Part shown: piece by piece, positions 17,854-25,638 of the stretch
How the letters are laid out: every line of letters begins with the position of its first letter
How positions within the stretch are numbered: position 1 is the stretch's first letter
From: Bacteroidota bacterium
GTDB taxonomy: Bacteria; Bacteroidota; Bacteroidia; J057; JAJTIE01
Assembly (NCBI GenBank): GCA_021300195.1
Contig: JAJTIE010000018.1
Location: 148,393-212,392, forward strand
Direction: 5' to 3'
Length of the DNA: 64,000 nucleotides
Position numbers and translations under genes: made by a program
The notes under the pieces: model-generated
What the model saw: the letters and a program-made list of their open reading frames with translations, nothing else
Databases searched by the model: none
What the model was told of the DNA's origin: nothing

Positions 17854-18639
17854 TTAGCCCGGGGGTACTAGCACCAGTGGCCGCTCTGGTCGCCCGGGGT
17901 AGGCCTGCACCTGGAAGGGTAGGCCATAGACCTGATTCAGGTTCGGCGCGGTGAGCACCTCGGCGGGTGCCCCCTGGTAGGGGAAGTGCCCGTCGTGCAG
18001 CAGCAGGATCTGATCGGCAAACAGGCTCGCCATATTCAGGTCGTGCAGGCTCACCACCACCAGTGCCTGCGCCGCCGCCAGCTGCCGTGCCTCCTGCAGG
18101 ATCTGGAGCTGAAAGGCGGGATCCAGGTTGGCAATCGGCTCATCCAGCAGCAGCAGGCGGGGCCTGCCTGCTACGGGCTGCCACACCTGTGCCAATACGC
18201 GGGCAAACTGCACCCGCTGCTGCTCGCCACCGCTTAGGGCGGTGTAGCGCTTGTCGGCATAGGCAGCCATGCCCGCCGCGGCCAGGGCTGCCCGGGCAAT
18301 CTCCCAGTCCTCGGCCCGCTCGGTGCGTGCCCGCAGGTGGGGTAGGCGGCCCATCAGCACTACCTCGACAACGCGGAAGGGAAAGCTGAGGGTGCTCTGC
18401 TGCGGTAGCATGGCCCGGTAGCAGGCATGCCGGCGGTTATCGCTGGCGGGATAGCCGTGCAGCTGCACCTGGCCCGCGCCCGGCTCCAGCTCCCCGGCCA
18501 TTAGCCTCAGCAGGGTGCTTTTTCCGGCTCCGTTGGGGCCCAATAGGCCCACCAGCTGGCCGGGCGCTAACTGTAGGTCTATATTGCGCAGTACGGGCTG
18601 GCTTTGATAGTAAAAGGATACCTGCCTGAGGGAGAGCAT
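17854..18639 (-). CDS. hmuV: Hemin-type ABC transporter ATP-binding protein
   Basis: A 261-residue ABC ATPase of the HmuV/FecE type. Walker A GPNGAGKST, signature LSGGEQQR, Walker B LLLLDEP and the H-loop SLHDLN are all intact. It should power the adjacent FecCD permease in importing hemin, cobalamin or ferric siderophore; the long HmuV-like insertion (LPHLRARTERAEDW) favours hemin. The start ATG at 18639 overlaps the permease stop by 1 nt. It is third in the operon 20271-17854. No periplasmic binding protein gene is present in the operon. Confidence 0.9.
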   Translation of the reverse strand: MLSLRQVSFYYQSQPVLRNIDLQLAPGQLVGLLGPNGAGKSTLLRLMAGELEPGAGQVQLHGYPASDNRRHACYRAMLPQQSTLSFPFRVVEVVLMGRLPHLRARTERAEDWEIARAALAAAGMAAYADKRYTALSGGEQQRVQFARVLAQVWQPVAGRPRLLLLDEPIANLDPAFQLQILQEARQLAAAQALVVVSLHDLNMASLFADQILLLHDGHFPYQGAPAEVLTAPNLNQVYGLPFQVQAYPGRPERPLVLVPPG

Positions 18640-19715
18640 TAGCCTTGTCTTTTTTTGCTTTGGAGCAGGAGTGCGATAAAAAAAGGTGCCCCCACCAGGG
18701 CGGTGATGATGCCGATGGGCATTTCGGCCGGGGCCAGCAGGGTGCGGGCCAGCAGGTCGGCTGCCAGTAGCAGTGCAGCCCCCAGCAGGATCGAGCCGGG
18801 CAGCAGCCCGCGGTGGTCTGGCCCCAGCCACAGGCGCAGCAGCTGGGGCACCACCAGCCCCACAAAAGAGATGATGCCCGTAAAGGCAACAGTAGCCCCC
18901 ACACTTAGGGCGATCAGTACAAAAAGTCGCTGCTTTAGTCGCTGTAGGCGGATACCCAGGTGTACAGCCTCCGATTCTCCCAGTAGCAGGGCATTTAGCA
19001 CGCGGGCAAAGCTGAGCAGGCCCAGCAGGCCCAGCAAGACAAAGGGGCTTACCACCCCTACTGTGCGCCAGCTGGCAGCGCTCAGGCTGCCCAGTGTCCA
19101 GAAGTTGATGGTGCGTACCTGGGCATCGTCGGCCAGGAAGATGAGGAACCCCAGGGTGGCCCCTATCAGCGCATTCATGGCGATGCCCCCCAGTAGCAGG
19201 TGGATAACTGAGGTGCGGCCCCGGAAGGTGGCCAGGTGATACACGATCCAGCTAAAGGCCATACCGGTGCCAAAAGCACCCAGGGGCACCAGCCAGCCCA
19301 GCACCGATAAGGTGCTGGCACCCAGGGCCAGGCCCTCTACCACCAGAATGACCAGCACGGCACCCAGTGTAGCCCCCCCCGAGATGCCGATGAGCGCAGG
19401 CTCGGCCAGCGGATTGCGGAACAGGCCCTGAAGGGCCGTGCCCGCCGTGGCCAGGGTGGCCCCCACCAGCACGGCCATCAGGGCACGGGGCAGCCGTATC
19501 TCCAGCAGGGTGTAGGCTTCATTAAAGCTGTAGGCAGTGCCTGCATCCAGCCCCAGCACACTGGCCAGGATAGCAAGGCTGTGCTGCACCGGTATAGGCT
19601 CTGCCCCCAGTGCCAGCGATAAGAGTATGAGAACAAAAAGACCTACGCTCAGGATCAAAAAGATCAGCAGGTATCGGCCCTTAGGCTTCATCGGCCCCTG
19701 CTTTTCCATCGGCAT
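18639..19715 (-). CDS. hmuU: FecCD-family ABC transporter permease (hemin-type)
   Basis: A 358-residue inner-membrane protein with about ten membrane segments and the FecCD signatures RLPRALMAVLVGATLATAG and GLFRNPLAEPALIGISGGA. It forms the channel for iron-chelate or vitamin B12 import with the HmuV-like ATPase immediately downstream. The first ATG at 19715 overlaps the upstream gene by 35 nt; the ATG at 19691 (MKPKGRY) would overlap by 11 nt and also leaves a normal protein. The substrate cannot be fixed because the binding protein and receptor are elsewhere. Confidence 0.9.
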   Translation of the reverse strand: MPMEKQGPMKPKGRYLLIFLILSVGLFVLILLSLALGAEPIPVQHSLAILASVLGLDAGTAYSFNEAYTLLEIRLPRALMAVLVGATLATAGTALQGLFRNPLAEPALIGISGGATLGAVLVILVVEGLALGASTLSVLGWLVPLGAFGTGMAFSWIVYHLATFRGRTSVIHLLLGGIAMNALIGATLGFLIFLADDAQVRTINFWTLGSLSAASWRTVGVVSPFVLLGLLGLLSFARVLNALLLGESEAVHLGIRLQRLKQRLFVLIALSVGATVAFTGIISFVGLVVPQLLRLWLGPDHRGLLPGSILLGAALLLAADLLARTLLAPAEMPIGIITALVGAPFFIALLLQSKKRQG

Positions 19716-20271
19716 CCTTGCTTTTTTGCACCTGCCAGGCCTGTTCTTCGAAGCGGATGTTCATCATCTGCATAAAGTGGCGCATTTGGTCCTCATCTTC
19801 CAGGTCTACACCTGCTTTCAGGGCCATCATGCCCACCACCTTGCTCATGCTCCAGTTGGCCTCGTCCTCGGCAGCGGCTAGCATATCGGTGGCCATCTGC
19901 TGCACCCGCTTGCGCAGGGCTGGTGCCTGGGCCAGCAGCCCTGCCTCTTGGGTATAGTCCAGAAAAGCCGTTAGCACATCGGGCGCTGCGCTGAAGAACT
20001 CGGGCCCGGCAGCAATCTTGCTGGGCATCACCCGCATGCATACTTCCTCCACCCCGCCTGGTGTCCACTCCTGTGGTGCCTGCCCTACATGGGTGTACAG
20101 GTACTCGGCAAAGTATAGGATAACAGAAGCTCCTACCAGGTGGGCGTAGCCGCTCAGCCGCTGATACTGGCCCGTATCGGCAAAGCGTGCATACCACTGC
20201 TCCACCTCATCCAGTATCCGGTTCAGCTCCTCATCGGAAAAGTCTAGCTGCGCATCGGGTGCATTCTCCAT
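19681..20271 (-). CDS. Hypothetical protein, first gene of hemin-type transporter operon
   Basis: I do not recognise this 196-residue protein. It is soluble and acidic, mostly helical, with a repeated pattern of aromatic residues (EQWYARFADTGQYQRLSGYAHLV) and a core WTPGGVEEVCMRVMPSKI followed by a helical FFSAAPDVLTAFLDY segment. The latter resembles a small domain seen in other uncharacterised bacterial proteins, but I cannot name it. The gene overlaps the permease start, so it is surely part of the same operon, which suggests a cytoplasmic role linked to hemin or iron. Its start codon lies only 6 nt after a strong -7 box. Confidence 0.75.
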   Translation of the reverse strand: MENAPDAQLDFSDEELNRILDEVEQWYARFADTGQYQRLSGYAHLVGASVILYFAEYLYTHVGQAPQEWTPGGVEEVCMRVMPSKIAAGPEFFSAAPDVLTAFLDYTQEAGLLAQAPALRKRVQQMATDMLAAAEDEANWSMSKVVGMMALKAGVDLEDEDQMRHFMQMMNIRFEEQAWQVQKSKDADGKAGADEA

Positions 20272-20272
20272 A

Positions 20273-20288
20273 CCTTACAAATGTAAGG
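20273..20288. promoter_or_regulatory. Palindromic operator over the promoter of the hemin-type operon
   Basis: CCTTACA-AA-TGTAAGG is a perfect 7-2-7 inverted repeat. On the reverse strand it contains TACATTTG (20278-20285), an exact TAnnTTTG box for the operon starting at 20271. A regulator bound here would block the promoter. The ATG follows within 6 nt, so the mRNA may be nearly leaderless. Confidence 0.6.
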
Positions 20289-20314
20289 ATTTATGCAAGA
20301 CAGCAGATTTTAGG

Positions 20315-20322
20315 TAGTTTTG
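20315..20322 (+). promoter_or_regulatory. Putative -7 promoter element for gpsA
   Basis: TAGTTTTG matches TAnnTTTG. The gpsA ATG is 7 nt further on, leaving almost no leader. It is divergent from the hemin-type operon promoter 30 nt away. Confidence 0.5.
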
Positions 20323-20329
20323 TTCGCTC

Positions 20330-21313
20330 ATGAAGCATGCCATCACCGTTATTGGCTACGGCAGCTGGGGCACCGCCCTGGTGCAGGCCCTGCTACAGCA
20401 GCAGCACCGCGTACACTGGCACTTGCGCTCACCTGCGCTGGCCGAGCACATCCGGTGCCAGGGCCGAAACCCCCGCTACCTGACCGAGGCCCACCTGGAT
20501 ACACAGTACCTGCAGCTGTATACCCGCCCGGAGGAGGCCATGCAGGCGGGAGAGGCTATCCTGCTGGTAACGCCCTCGGCTTTTCTGCACACCACCCTGA
20601 GCGGCCTGCCTGCTGGCTGCTGGGGTAGCAAGCCCATAGCCAGCGGCATCAAGGGCCTGGTGCCCGAAACGCATCAGCTGGTGTCGGATTATCTGGTGGG
20701 CACGCATGGGTGCTCGCCCGACCAGCTGGCCGTCATCAGCGGCCCAGCCCATAGCGAGGAGGTAAGCACCGGCCGCCACACCTGGCTCACCGTGGCATCC
20801 CCCAGTGCGGCCAGCCAGCAGTACTGGCTACAGGCCCTGCAGCTGCCACACCTGCACCCGCGGCCCAGCAGCGACCTGGATGGCATACAGTGGGGCGGAA
20901 TTCTGAAAAACGTATTTGCCATTGCTGCCGGCATAGCCAAGGGGCTGGGCCATGGCGATAACATGATAGCCAGCCTGGTGGGCGAGGCCCTGTATGAGCT
21001 GGAGGACGTGCTGTATGCCCAGGCCCCCCTGCCGGGCAGGCGCATGGGCGCACCCCACTACCTGGGCGACCTGCTGGCCACCTGCTACAGCCCCTATAGC
21101 CGAAACCGCCAGCTGGGCATACTGATCGGCCAGGGGCACAGCCCCCAGGAGGCCTTGGGCCAGATGGGGATGGTGGCAGAGGGCTACTATGCCTGCCGCG
21201 TGCTGGCCGAACACTATGCCCTGCCCAACCCTATCATCCACATGGTGGCACAGGTGCTATACCGGCAGGTGCCTGTACAGCAGGCCTTTGCCAGCCTGCT
21301 GGCCGACCTGTAG
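20330..21313 (+). CDS. gpsA: Glycerol-3-phosphate dehydrogenase [NAD(P)+]
   Basis: GpsA reduces dihydroxyacetone phosphate to sn-glycerol-3-phosphate for phospholipid synthesis in the cytoplasm. At 327 residues it has the N-terminal Rossmann motif GYGSWGTA, the GIKGL loop with the catalytic-region lysine, the SGPAHSEEV motif and the C-terminal helical domain with NVFAIAAGIAKGLGHGDN. All are normal for the family. The product is the enantiomer of the glycerol phosphate used by GGGPS, so this gene does not feed that enzyme. GtrA follows after 75 nt. Confidence 0.93.
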   Translation: MKHAITVIGYGSWGTALVQALLQQQHRVHWHLRSPALAEHIRCQGRNPRYLTEAHLDTQYLQLYTRPEEAMQAGEAILLVTPSAFLHTTLSGLPAGCWGSKPIASGIKGLVPETHQLVSDYLVGTHGCSPDQLAVISGPAHSEEVSTGRHTWLTVASPSAASQQYWLQALQLPHLHPRPSSDLDGIQWGGILKNVFAIAAGIAKGLGHGDNMIASLVGEALYELEDVLYAQAPLPGRRMGAPHYLGDLLATCYSPYSRNRQLGILIGQGHSPQEALGQMGMVAEGYYACRVLAEHYALPNPIIHMVAQVLYRQVPVQQAFASLLADL

Positions 21314-21388
21314 ACAGAAAAAAACGAACACTTGTGGGCCGAATGCCCTATCTTGTCGCACATTTTTACCCCAACGCATTAACCCGCC

Positions 21389-21925
21389 ATGCGAGAACGC
21401 GTACAGCGCAAGGTATACGAACTACTCGAGAAGCGATTTATCCGCTACGTTATAGCCGCTGGCATAGCCACCGTGGTCGATATTCTGGTCTACTTCCTGG
21501 CCTACGGCTACCTCTTTACCGTCGACCAGCCCTACCTGACCATTACCCCCGATGTGGTCATTACCCGCCAGATGCTGGCCATTCTGCTCAGCTATCACTG
21601 CGGCCTGGTGGTGAATTTTGTTATTAGCAAGTTTTATGTATTCGGCGAGAGCGACCTGCGTACCCGCACGCAATTTGTACGCTTTTGGCTGGTGGCCGAG
21701 ATTGTATTTGTGGCAAACTACCTGATGGCGCGGCTGCTGTGGAGCATTGTGCCCTATGTGGTGCAGGGCCTGCCAGAGTCGGTAGATGCGCTAATCGTTC
21801 GCACCCTGAGTGCCGGCCTGATAGCCGTCTTCAGCTTCCTACTACACCGCGCCTTCAGCTTCGAGGTGAAGCGCGTGGTAGCCGAGATAGAAGAAACCGA
21901 GGCCGAAGGGCCGGCCCGAAACTAG
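21389..21925 (+). CDS. GtrA-family membrane protein
   Basis: A 178-residue protein with four membrane segments and the GtrA pattern: FIRYVIAAGIATVVDILVY at the start, then VVNFVISKFYVFGES, then RTLSAGLIAVFSFLLHRAFSF. GtrA proteins are thought to help polyprenyl-linked sugars cross the inner membrane for cell-surface glycosylation. Partner glycosyltransferases could be the GT2 enzyme at 46314-47114 or the GT39-like protein at 42010-43659, but they are far away. A near-consensus TATCTTGT lies about 30 nt upstream of the ATG. The last 20 residues are a charged tail. Confidence 0.85.
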   Translation: MRERVQRKVYELLEKRFIRYVIAAGIATVVDILVYFLAYGYLFTVDQPYLTITPDVVITRQMLAILLSYHCGLVVNFVISKFYVFGESDLRTRTQFVRFWLVAEIVFVANYLMARLLWSIVPYVVQGLPESVDALIVRTLSAGLIAVFSFLLHRAFSFEVKRVVAEIEETEAEGPARN

Positions 21926-21987
21926 CGGCCCGGACAGCGGCCTGAAACATGGGAACGCCAAAGGCAAGAAAATCGGTTATATACCCG

Positions 21988-21995
21988 TATATTTG
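21988..21995 (+). promoter_or_regulatory. Putative -7 promoter element for ssrA
   Basis: TATATTTG matches TAnnTTTG. It is about 93 nt upstream of the mature tmRNA 5' end, leaving a precursor leader for RNase P to remove. Confidence 0.5.
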
Positions 21996-22088
21996 CAATC
22001 ACGGAATACTACGTATACCGATCGCGTACATCTGGCAGCAGTAGGCTGGAATAAAAACCCCCTCTACGGCTAATGGATAAAGACCTCT

Positions 22089-22454
22089 GGGGATGACATG
22101 GACTAGACGGGCTGCGCGGGTATAGGGTATAAGCATGCAGAGCCGGGACGGTGTACCTCTTAAAACTGGATCGTCAGCCTGTAAATGGCAACCATTCTTA
22201 TGCGCTAGCCGCCTAATTAGTATTAGGACTCGCTAGCTACCGCTCGGCGGGCCTGTCTATCGGCCTTCCTCTGCGGTATCAACCTCAGATAGACTCGGGG
22301 GCGGACGTGCCTAAATCCCCCTAAACTTCAGGCACTGGGCTTTGTGCATTTGGTGCACCCTTTAGCACGAAGCCGAGACCCCAGGGCGCACTAAGCATGT
22401 AGAAGGCTCTATGGCCAGCTTCGCCGGACGGGGGTTCAATTCCCCCCATCTCCA
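22089..22454 (+). ncRNA. ssrA: Transfer-messenger RNA (tmRNA), tag GNHSYALAA
   Basis: tmRNA rescues stalled ribosomes and tags the broken protein for proteolysis. The acceptor stem pairs GGGGATG (22089-22095) with CATCTCC (22447-22453), including the usual G-T pair. A T-arm of GGGGG/TTCAATT/CCCCC type precedes the 3' arm. The tag frame starts at the resume codon GGC (22187) and reads G-N-H-S-Y-A-L-A-A then TAA at 22214-22216, ending in the conserved ALAA. The 3' CCA is not encoded: the discriminator A is followed by CAC. A strong terminator follows at 22461. About 366 nt, normal size, one-piece form. Confidence 0.95.
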
Positions 22455-22460
22455 CACCGC

Positions 22461-22501
22461 GCGGGTGTTTTTTCAGGCTAGAAAGAACACCCGCTTTTTT
22501 T
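22461..22501 (+). terminator. Rho-independent terminator of ssrA
   Basis: Arms GCGGGTGTT (22461-22469) and AACACCCGC (22486-22494) are perfectly complementary and are followed by seven T. It begins 7 nt after the tmRNA. Confidence 0.9.
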
Positions 22502-22604
22502 GTCTGAACCTTTATTGTTTTTTGAATTAAAGGCTTGTTAATGAGGTGTTTCGATTCATGTAGGCCGGTGTAGATACTGCAAGCGCCACCAGCCTATCGT
22601 AGCA

Positions 22605-23480
22605 CTACGGCATCAGTAGCAGGCTGCCCAGGCCCAGCAGCATCAGCAGCTTGAGCAGCAGGCTCTGTAGCCCAAAGTGTGCCGGCTTGCGCGCCCGCCA
22701 CAGCAGCCAGCCGCACAGGCCCAGCAGGGGGTAGAGCACCACCCACAGGTACAGCTGGTAGCCCCACAGCCACACGCCATACCAGCCCAGCCCATATACC
22801 CAAAAAGGTAGCTGCAGGGCCAGTGCCAGCAGGAGGTAAAAGGCCCCCAGCAGCTGCTTGCTGCGGCCTATGCCCATCAGGATGGGAAAGGTGCGCAGGC
22901 CAAACTGCATGTCGCCCCGCATGTCTTCCACATCCTTGGTTATCTCTCGCAGTAGGGTGGAGAGGAAGGCAAAGACCATGCCCCACACGATAGATAGGCG
23001 TAGATAAAACACAAAGCCCCCCGCCAGCACCACCAGGGCTGCCAGCAGGGCTATTGCCAGATTGCCCAGTATGGCAGCGCGTTTCCAGTAGCGGGCGTAG
23101 AGATGCAGCGCCCCCAGTGCGGCTGTGTTTAGCAGCAGGTACTTGAGCGGTAGCCAGGCAGTGGCCAGCAGGCATACAAGTACGGATACAAGGTAGGCGC
23201 TTACCACCTTCTTGGCCGATATGTGCACCGATACCAGGCTGCGCCTGGGTTTATTGACCTGGTCGATCCGCCGGTCGTACACGTCATTGATCCAGTATCC
23301 CCCGGCCATTATGCCCATCAGCACCGCCAGCTGGTGCCAGTACAGTCGGCTCCACACAAAGTAGGTGTGGTGCAGGCCGCTGAGGTAGGCGGCCAGGGTG
23401 AAGGTGAGGGCCGCGATCAGCAGGTTGACCGGGCGGCTGAGGCGCAGCAGGATCCATCCATCTCGGGCGGTCAGGCTCAT
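22605..23480 (-). CDS. UbiA-family prenyltransferase (geranylgeranylglycerol-phosphate geranylgeranyltransferase-like)
   Basis: A 291-residue integral membrane enzyme with about eight membrane segments. Both Asp-rich prenyl-diphosphate motifs are present: NDVYDRRIDQVNKPRR and KDVEDMRGDMQFGLRT. The second motif is of the form seen in digeranylgeranylglyceryl phosphate synthases, and Bacteroidota members are commonly assigned to that subgroup. It would add a second prenyl chain to prenylglyceryl phosphate, linking it to the GGGPS at 8831-9571; a quinone or other prenyl acceptor is the alternative. It overlaps the preceding type IX-secreted protein gene by 4 nt. Confidence 0.85.
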   Translation of the reverse strand: MSLTARDGWILLRLSRPVNLLIAALTFTLAAYLSGLHHTYFVWSRLYWHQLAVLMGIMAGGYWINDVYDRRIDQVNKPRRSLVSVHISAKKVVSAYLVSVLVCLLATAWLPLKYLLLNTAALGALHLYARYWKRAAILGNLAIALLAALVVLAGGFVFYLRLSIVWGMVFAFLSTLLREITKDVEDMRGDMQFGLRTFPILMGIGRSKQLLGAFYLLLALALQLPFWVYGLGWYGVWLWGYQLYLWVVLYPLLGLCGWLLWRARKPAHFGLQSLLLKLLMLLGLGSLLLMP

Positions 23481-25045
23481 CGCTTCAGGTCGGCCTTTCT
23501 CAGGTAGGCCCGGCCCTTTAGGGTTAGCTGAAAGAGATAGGCCCCGTCGGGCTGCCGGCTGCTGTCCCAGCGGATGTGGTAGATGCCAGCCTCCCGCTCC
23601 TCGTCTATCAGCACCGCCAGCTGTTTGCCCTTTGCGTTCAGCACCTTCAGCACCACCGGGCATCGCTCTGGCACTTCAAAGGAGATCATGGCATAGTCCT
23701 GAAAGGGATTTGGGGTAACCGGAAACGCTGTCAAGGTAGCCTCCTGCCCGCTGCTGCTACTCCGGTCGGTCAGGTTGGCTGTGGCTAGCTGCCGGGCGTA
23801 GCGTGCCAGTACGGGGATGTCTTGTATGGCCTCAGTCTGCTGCGTCAGCTGCCCGATCAGGGTAGAAACATCGTCCTGCAGTTCCGCTGGCAGGCCTTCT
23901 ACGCTGTGTACTGCCAGGGCCCAGTCCAGGCCCGCTGTGTTACCACAGGCCCGGTACTGCTGCAGCAGGTAGCGCACAGCCGCTGCAAACCGGGCTACTG
24001 TGTGTGGCCGGTCTGCATGCTCCTTAGGCAGCTGCCGCAGCAGGGCTGCCATACCCTCCAGGATGCGGGCGTGGGCCTGTGGCTGCGCATCCAGGCTGTC
24101 CATCCACACCCCATGGGCCAGCTGGGCGGGCAGTAGCCCCTGCCTGCATACGGCCAGTGCGCGCTGCAGGTAGCGCTCGTCCTGCTGCAGGGAGTAGGCA
24201 TAGGCCAGGCCATAGATCAGGTCGGCATTGTAGCGGGCAGCTACCACCGGCGGATGCGCCAGCAGCCAGGTGGCCAGCTGGGTAGCGGTCTGCTTATAGG
24301 CATCATAGTTGGTTTCGGCATAGGCCTGCACATACACGCCACACAGCCGCCCATTTGCGTACAGGTCTTGCCCCAGCGGGTCGGGCTCCCACTGCCAGGG
24401 CCGTGCTGCTGGCAGGCGCAGGCTGTCGCCGGGGAGGTAGGCATAGTAGCGCTGTAGCACCGGCGGGATCTGTAGCTGGCGCTGCCCCTCCAGCTGCGGG
24501 TAGGGAAAGGTGCCCCTGCTTTCGGCCAGCTGCTCCAGCTGATCCAGGGTTTTCAGCCCCAGATCCAGGTAGCGTACTTTTTGTTTTTCATCGGTCAGTA
24601 GGTTGGCAGTTTGCAGCAGGGCCAGGGCGTATTCTCCTGCTGCCACCGGGCTTAGGTTGGGCTGGCCCGCTGTACCCTGGCTACCGGGCAGGTAGCCCCT
24701 TGCCATCAGGTCCAGGTGGTCAAAGATGTCGGCCTGGTCCTCCAGGGTATGGTTTAGCAGAGCCAGCACCTGCTCCTGGCTTAGCCACGGTGCGGGTGGG
24801 CCTAGCGGTGCGCCCTGCACTGCCAGGGCCGGGAAGCCCGCCTCGGTACCCAGCACCAGCCGCCGCGCCTGGTACAGCTGCCGGATGCTGCCACTATCCT
24901 GGGTGGCCAGGGCTATGCGCAGCTGCTGATCCTGGGCGGCCAGGGCGTTCTGTTGCCAGGGCTTTAGCGCTTGTTTTAGGCCACAGGGTTGGGCTGCTGC
25001 TAGCCCCGCCAGCCCCACCAGGCAGATCCATCGGACAAGGCGCAT
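23477..25045 (-). CDS. Secreted helical-repeat protein with type IX secretion sorting domain
   Basis: A 522-residue exported protein with a signal peptide (MRLVRWICLVGLAGLAAA). The long helical middle resembles an alpha/alpha toroid or glycosyl-hydrolase-like repeat, with no catalytic motif I can name. The last 80 residues (FPVTPNPFQDYAMISFEVP to RKADLKR) form the type A C-terminal domain with the DGAYLFQLTL segment, the signal for outer-membrane passage by the type IX system. The gene is between a small exported protein (6 nt upstream) and the UbiA gene (4 nt overlap), so the three form one operon, an odd mix of secretion and lipid synthesis. Confidence 0.82.
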   Translation of the reverse strand: MRLVRWICLVGLAGLAAAQPCGLKQALKPWQQNALAAQDQQLRIALATQDSGSIRQLYQARRLVLGTEAGFPALAVQGAPLGPPAPWLSQEQVLALLNHTLEDQADIFDHLDLMARGYLPGSQGTAGQPNLSPVAAGEYALALLQTANLLTDEKQKVRYLDLGLKTLDQLEQLAESRGTFPYPQLEGQRQLQIPPVLQRYYAYLPGDSLRLPAARPWQWEPDPLGQDLYANGRLCGVYVQAYAETNYDAYKQTATQLATWLLAHPPVVAARYNADLIYGLAYAYSLQQDERYLQRALAVCRQGLLPAQLAHGVWMDSLDAQPQAHARILEGMAALLRQLPKEHADRPHTVARFAAAVRYLLQQYRACGNTAGLDWALAVHSVEGLPAELQDDVSTLIGQLTQQTEAIQDIPVLARYARQLATANLTDRSSSSGQEATLTAFPVTPNPFQDYAMISFEVPERCPVVLKVLNAKGKQLAVLIDEEREAGIYHIRWDSSRQPDGAYLFQLTLKGRAYLRKADLKR

Positions 25046-25051
25046 AGGCGG

Positions 25052-25558
25052 TTAGGGCTTGGGTAGGGCGATAAAGTAGGTGCGGTAGCGGTCCATGAGG
25101 TCGAATACCAGCCGCTGGGTATCCACACGCAGCAGATGGTTTTTGTTTCGGTCTCCGCCCTGGTCGTCTACCATCACCAGCCAGTCTTTTTCTACTACCT
25201 CCCAGCGGCCTGTTTCGCCCGGGCCGGTGGGCACGGTGCCCCTAGGCTCGCAGGGGTAGCGGATGTAGCTGCCGTCGGGCCGAAAGTCGATCAGCAGGCT
25301 GGAGTACTCGGGGTTTTCGCTCAGCAGGTCGTAGTCAAAGTCGCCCCCCTGGCCCCGCTTGTCCCAGTTGGCCACCTCCTTCCACCTGCGGGCACAGAGT
25401 GCCGTGCCCACATCTGCCGGCAAGGCCCGTGTGCCAGCCTGCACCTCTGCCTTGCTCGGCAGGGCTAGGTTTTGCCCTAGCAGGCCTGCAGGGGCACCTA
25501 CAATCAGCATAAAAAGCACAAGCAGAAAAGCGGAAGTAGAAAAACGGAAGAATCGCAT
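25052..25558 (-). CDS. Hypothetical exported protein
   Basis: A 168-residue protein starting at the ATG at 25558, with an N-terminal hydrophobic signal (STSAFLLVLFMLIVGAPAGLLG) and a compact domain from about 45 on (LCARRWKEVANWDKR, YSSLLIDFRPDGSYIRY, GRWEVVEKDWLVMVDD). The W-L-x-F-x-x-D-G-S-Y and GRWE pattern is that of small lipocalin-like or DUF4488-like beta-barrels in Bacteroidota that report on stress or bind small molecules. I cannot assign a ligand. It heads the operon with the type IX protein and UbiA, and is divergent from the M20 peptidase. Confidence 0.7.
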   Translation of the reverse strand: MRFFRFSTSAFLLVLFMLIVGAPAGLLGQNLALPSKAEVQAGTRALPADVGTALCARRWKEVANWDKRGQGGDFDYDLLSENPEYSSLLIDFRPDGSYIRYPCEPRGTVPTGPGETGRWEVVEKDWLVMVDDQGGDRNKNHLLRVDTQRLVFDLMDRYRTYFIALPKP

Positions 25559-25627
25559 ATACAGCAAAGATAGACAATCGGCCCCTATCTACCCCAGTAG
25601 TGCCGCCTTAGTATCCGGTTCGTGCTG

Positions 25628-25635
25628 TATCTTTG
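25628..25635 (+). promoter_or_regulatory. Putative -7 promoter element for the M20 peptidase gene
   Basis: TATCTTTG is an exact TAnnTTTG match. Only 3 nt separate it from the ATG at 25639, so the transcript is probably leaderless. Confidence 0.55.
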
Positions 25636-25638
25636 GGT

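Noticed and set aside
22089-22605. ssrA as an island attachment site
   Set aside because: No integrase and no repeat of the tmRNA 3' end was seen downstream, and the next genes (UbiA, type IX protein) look native.
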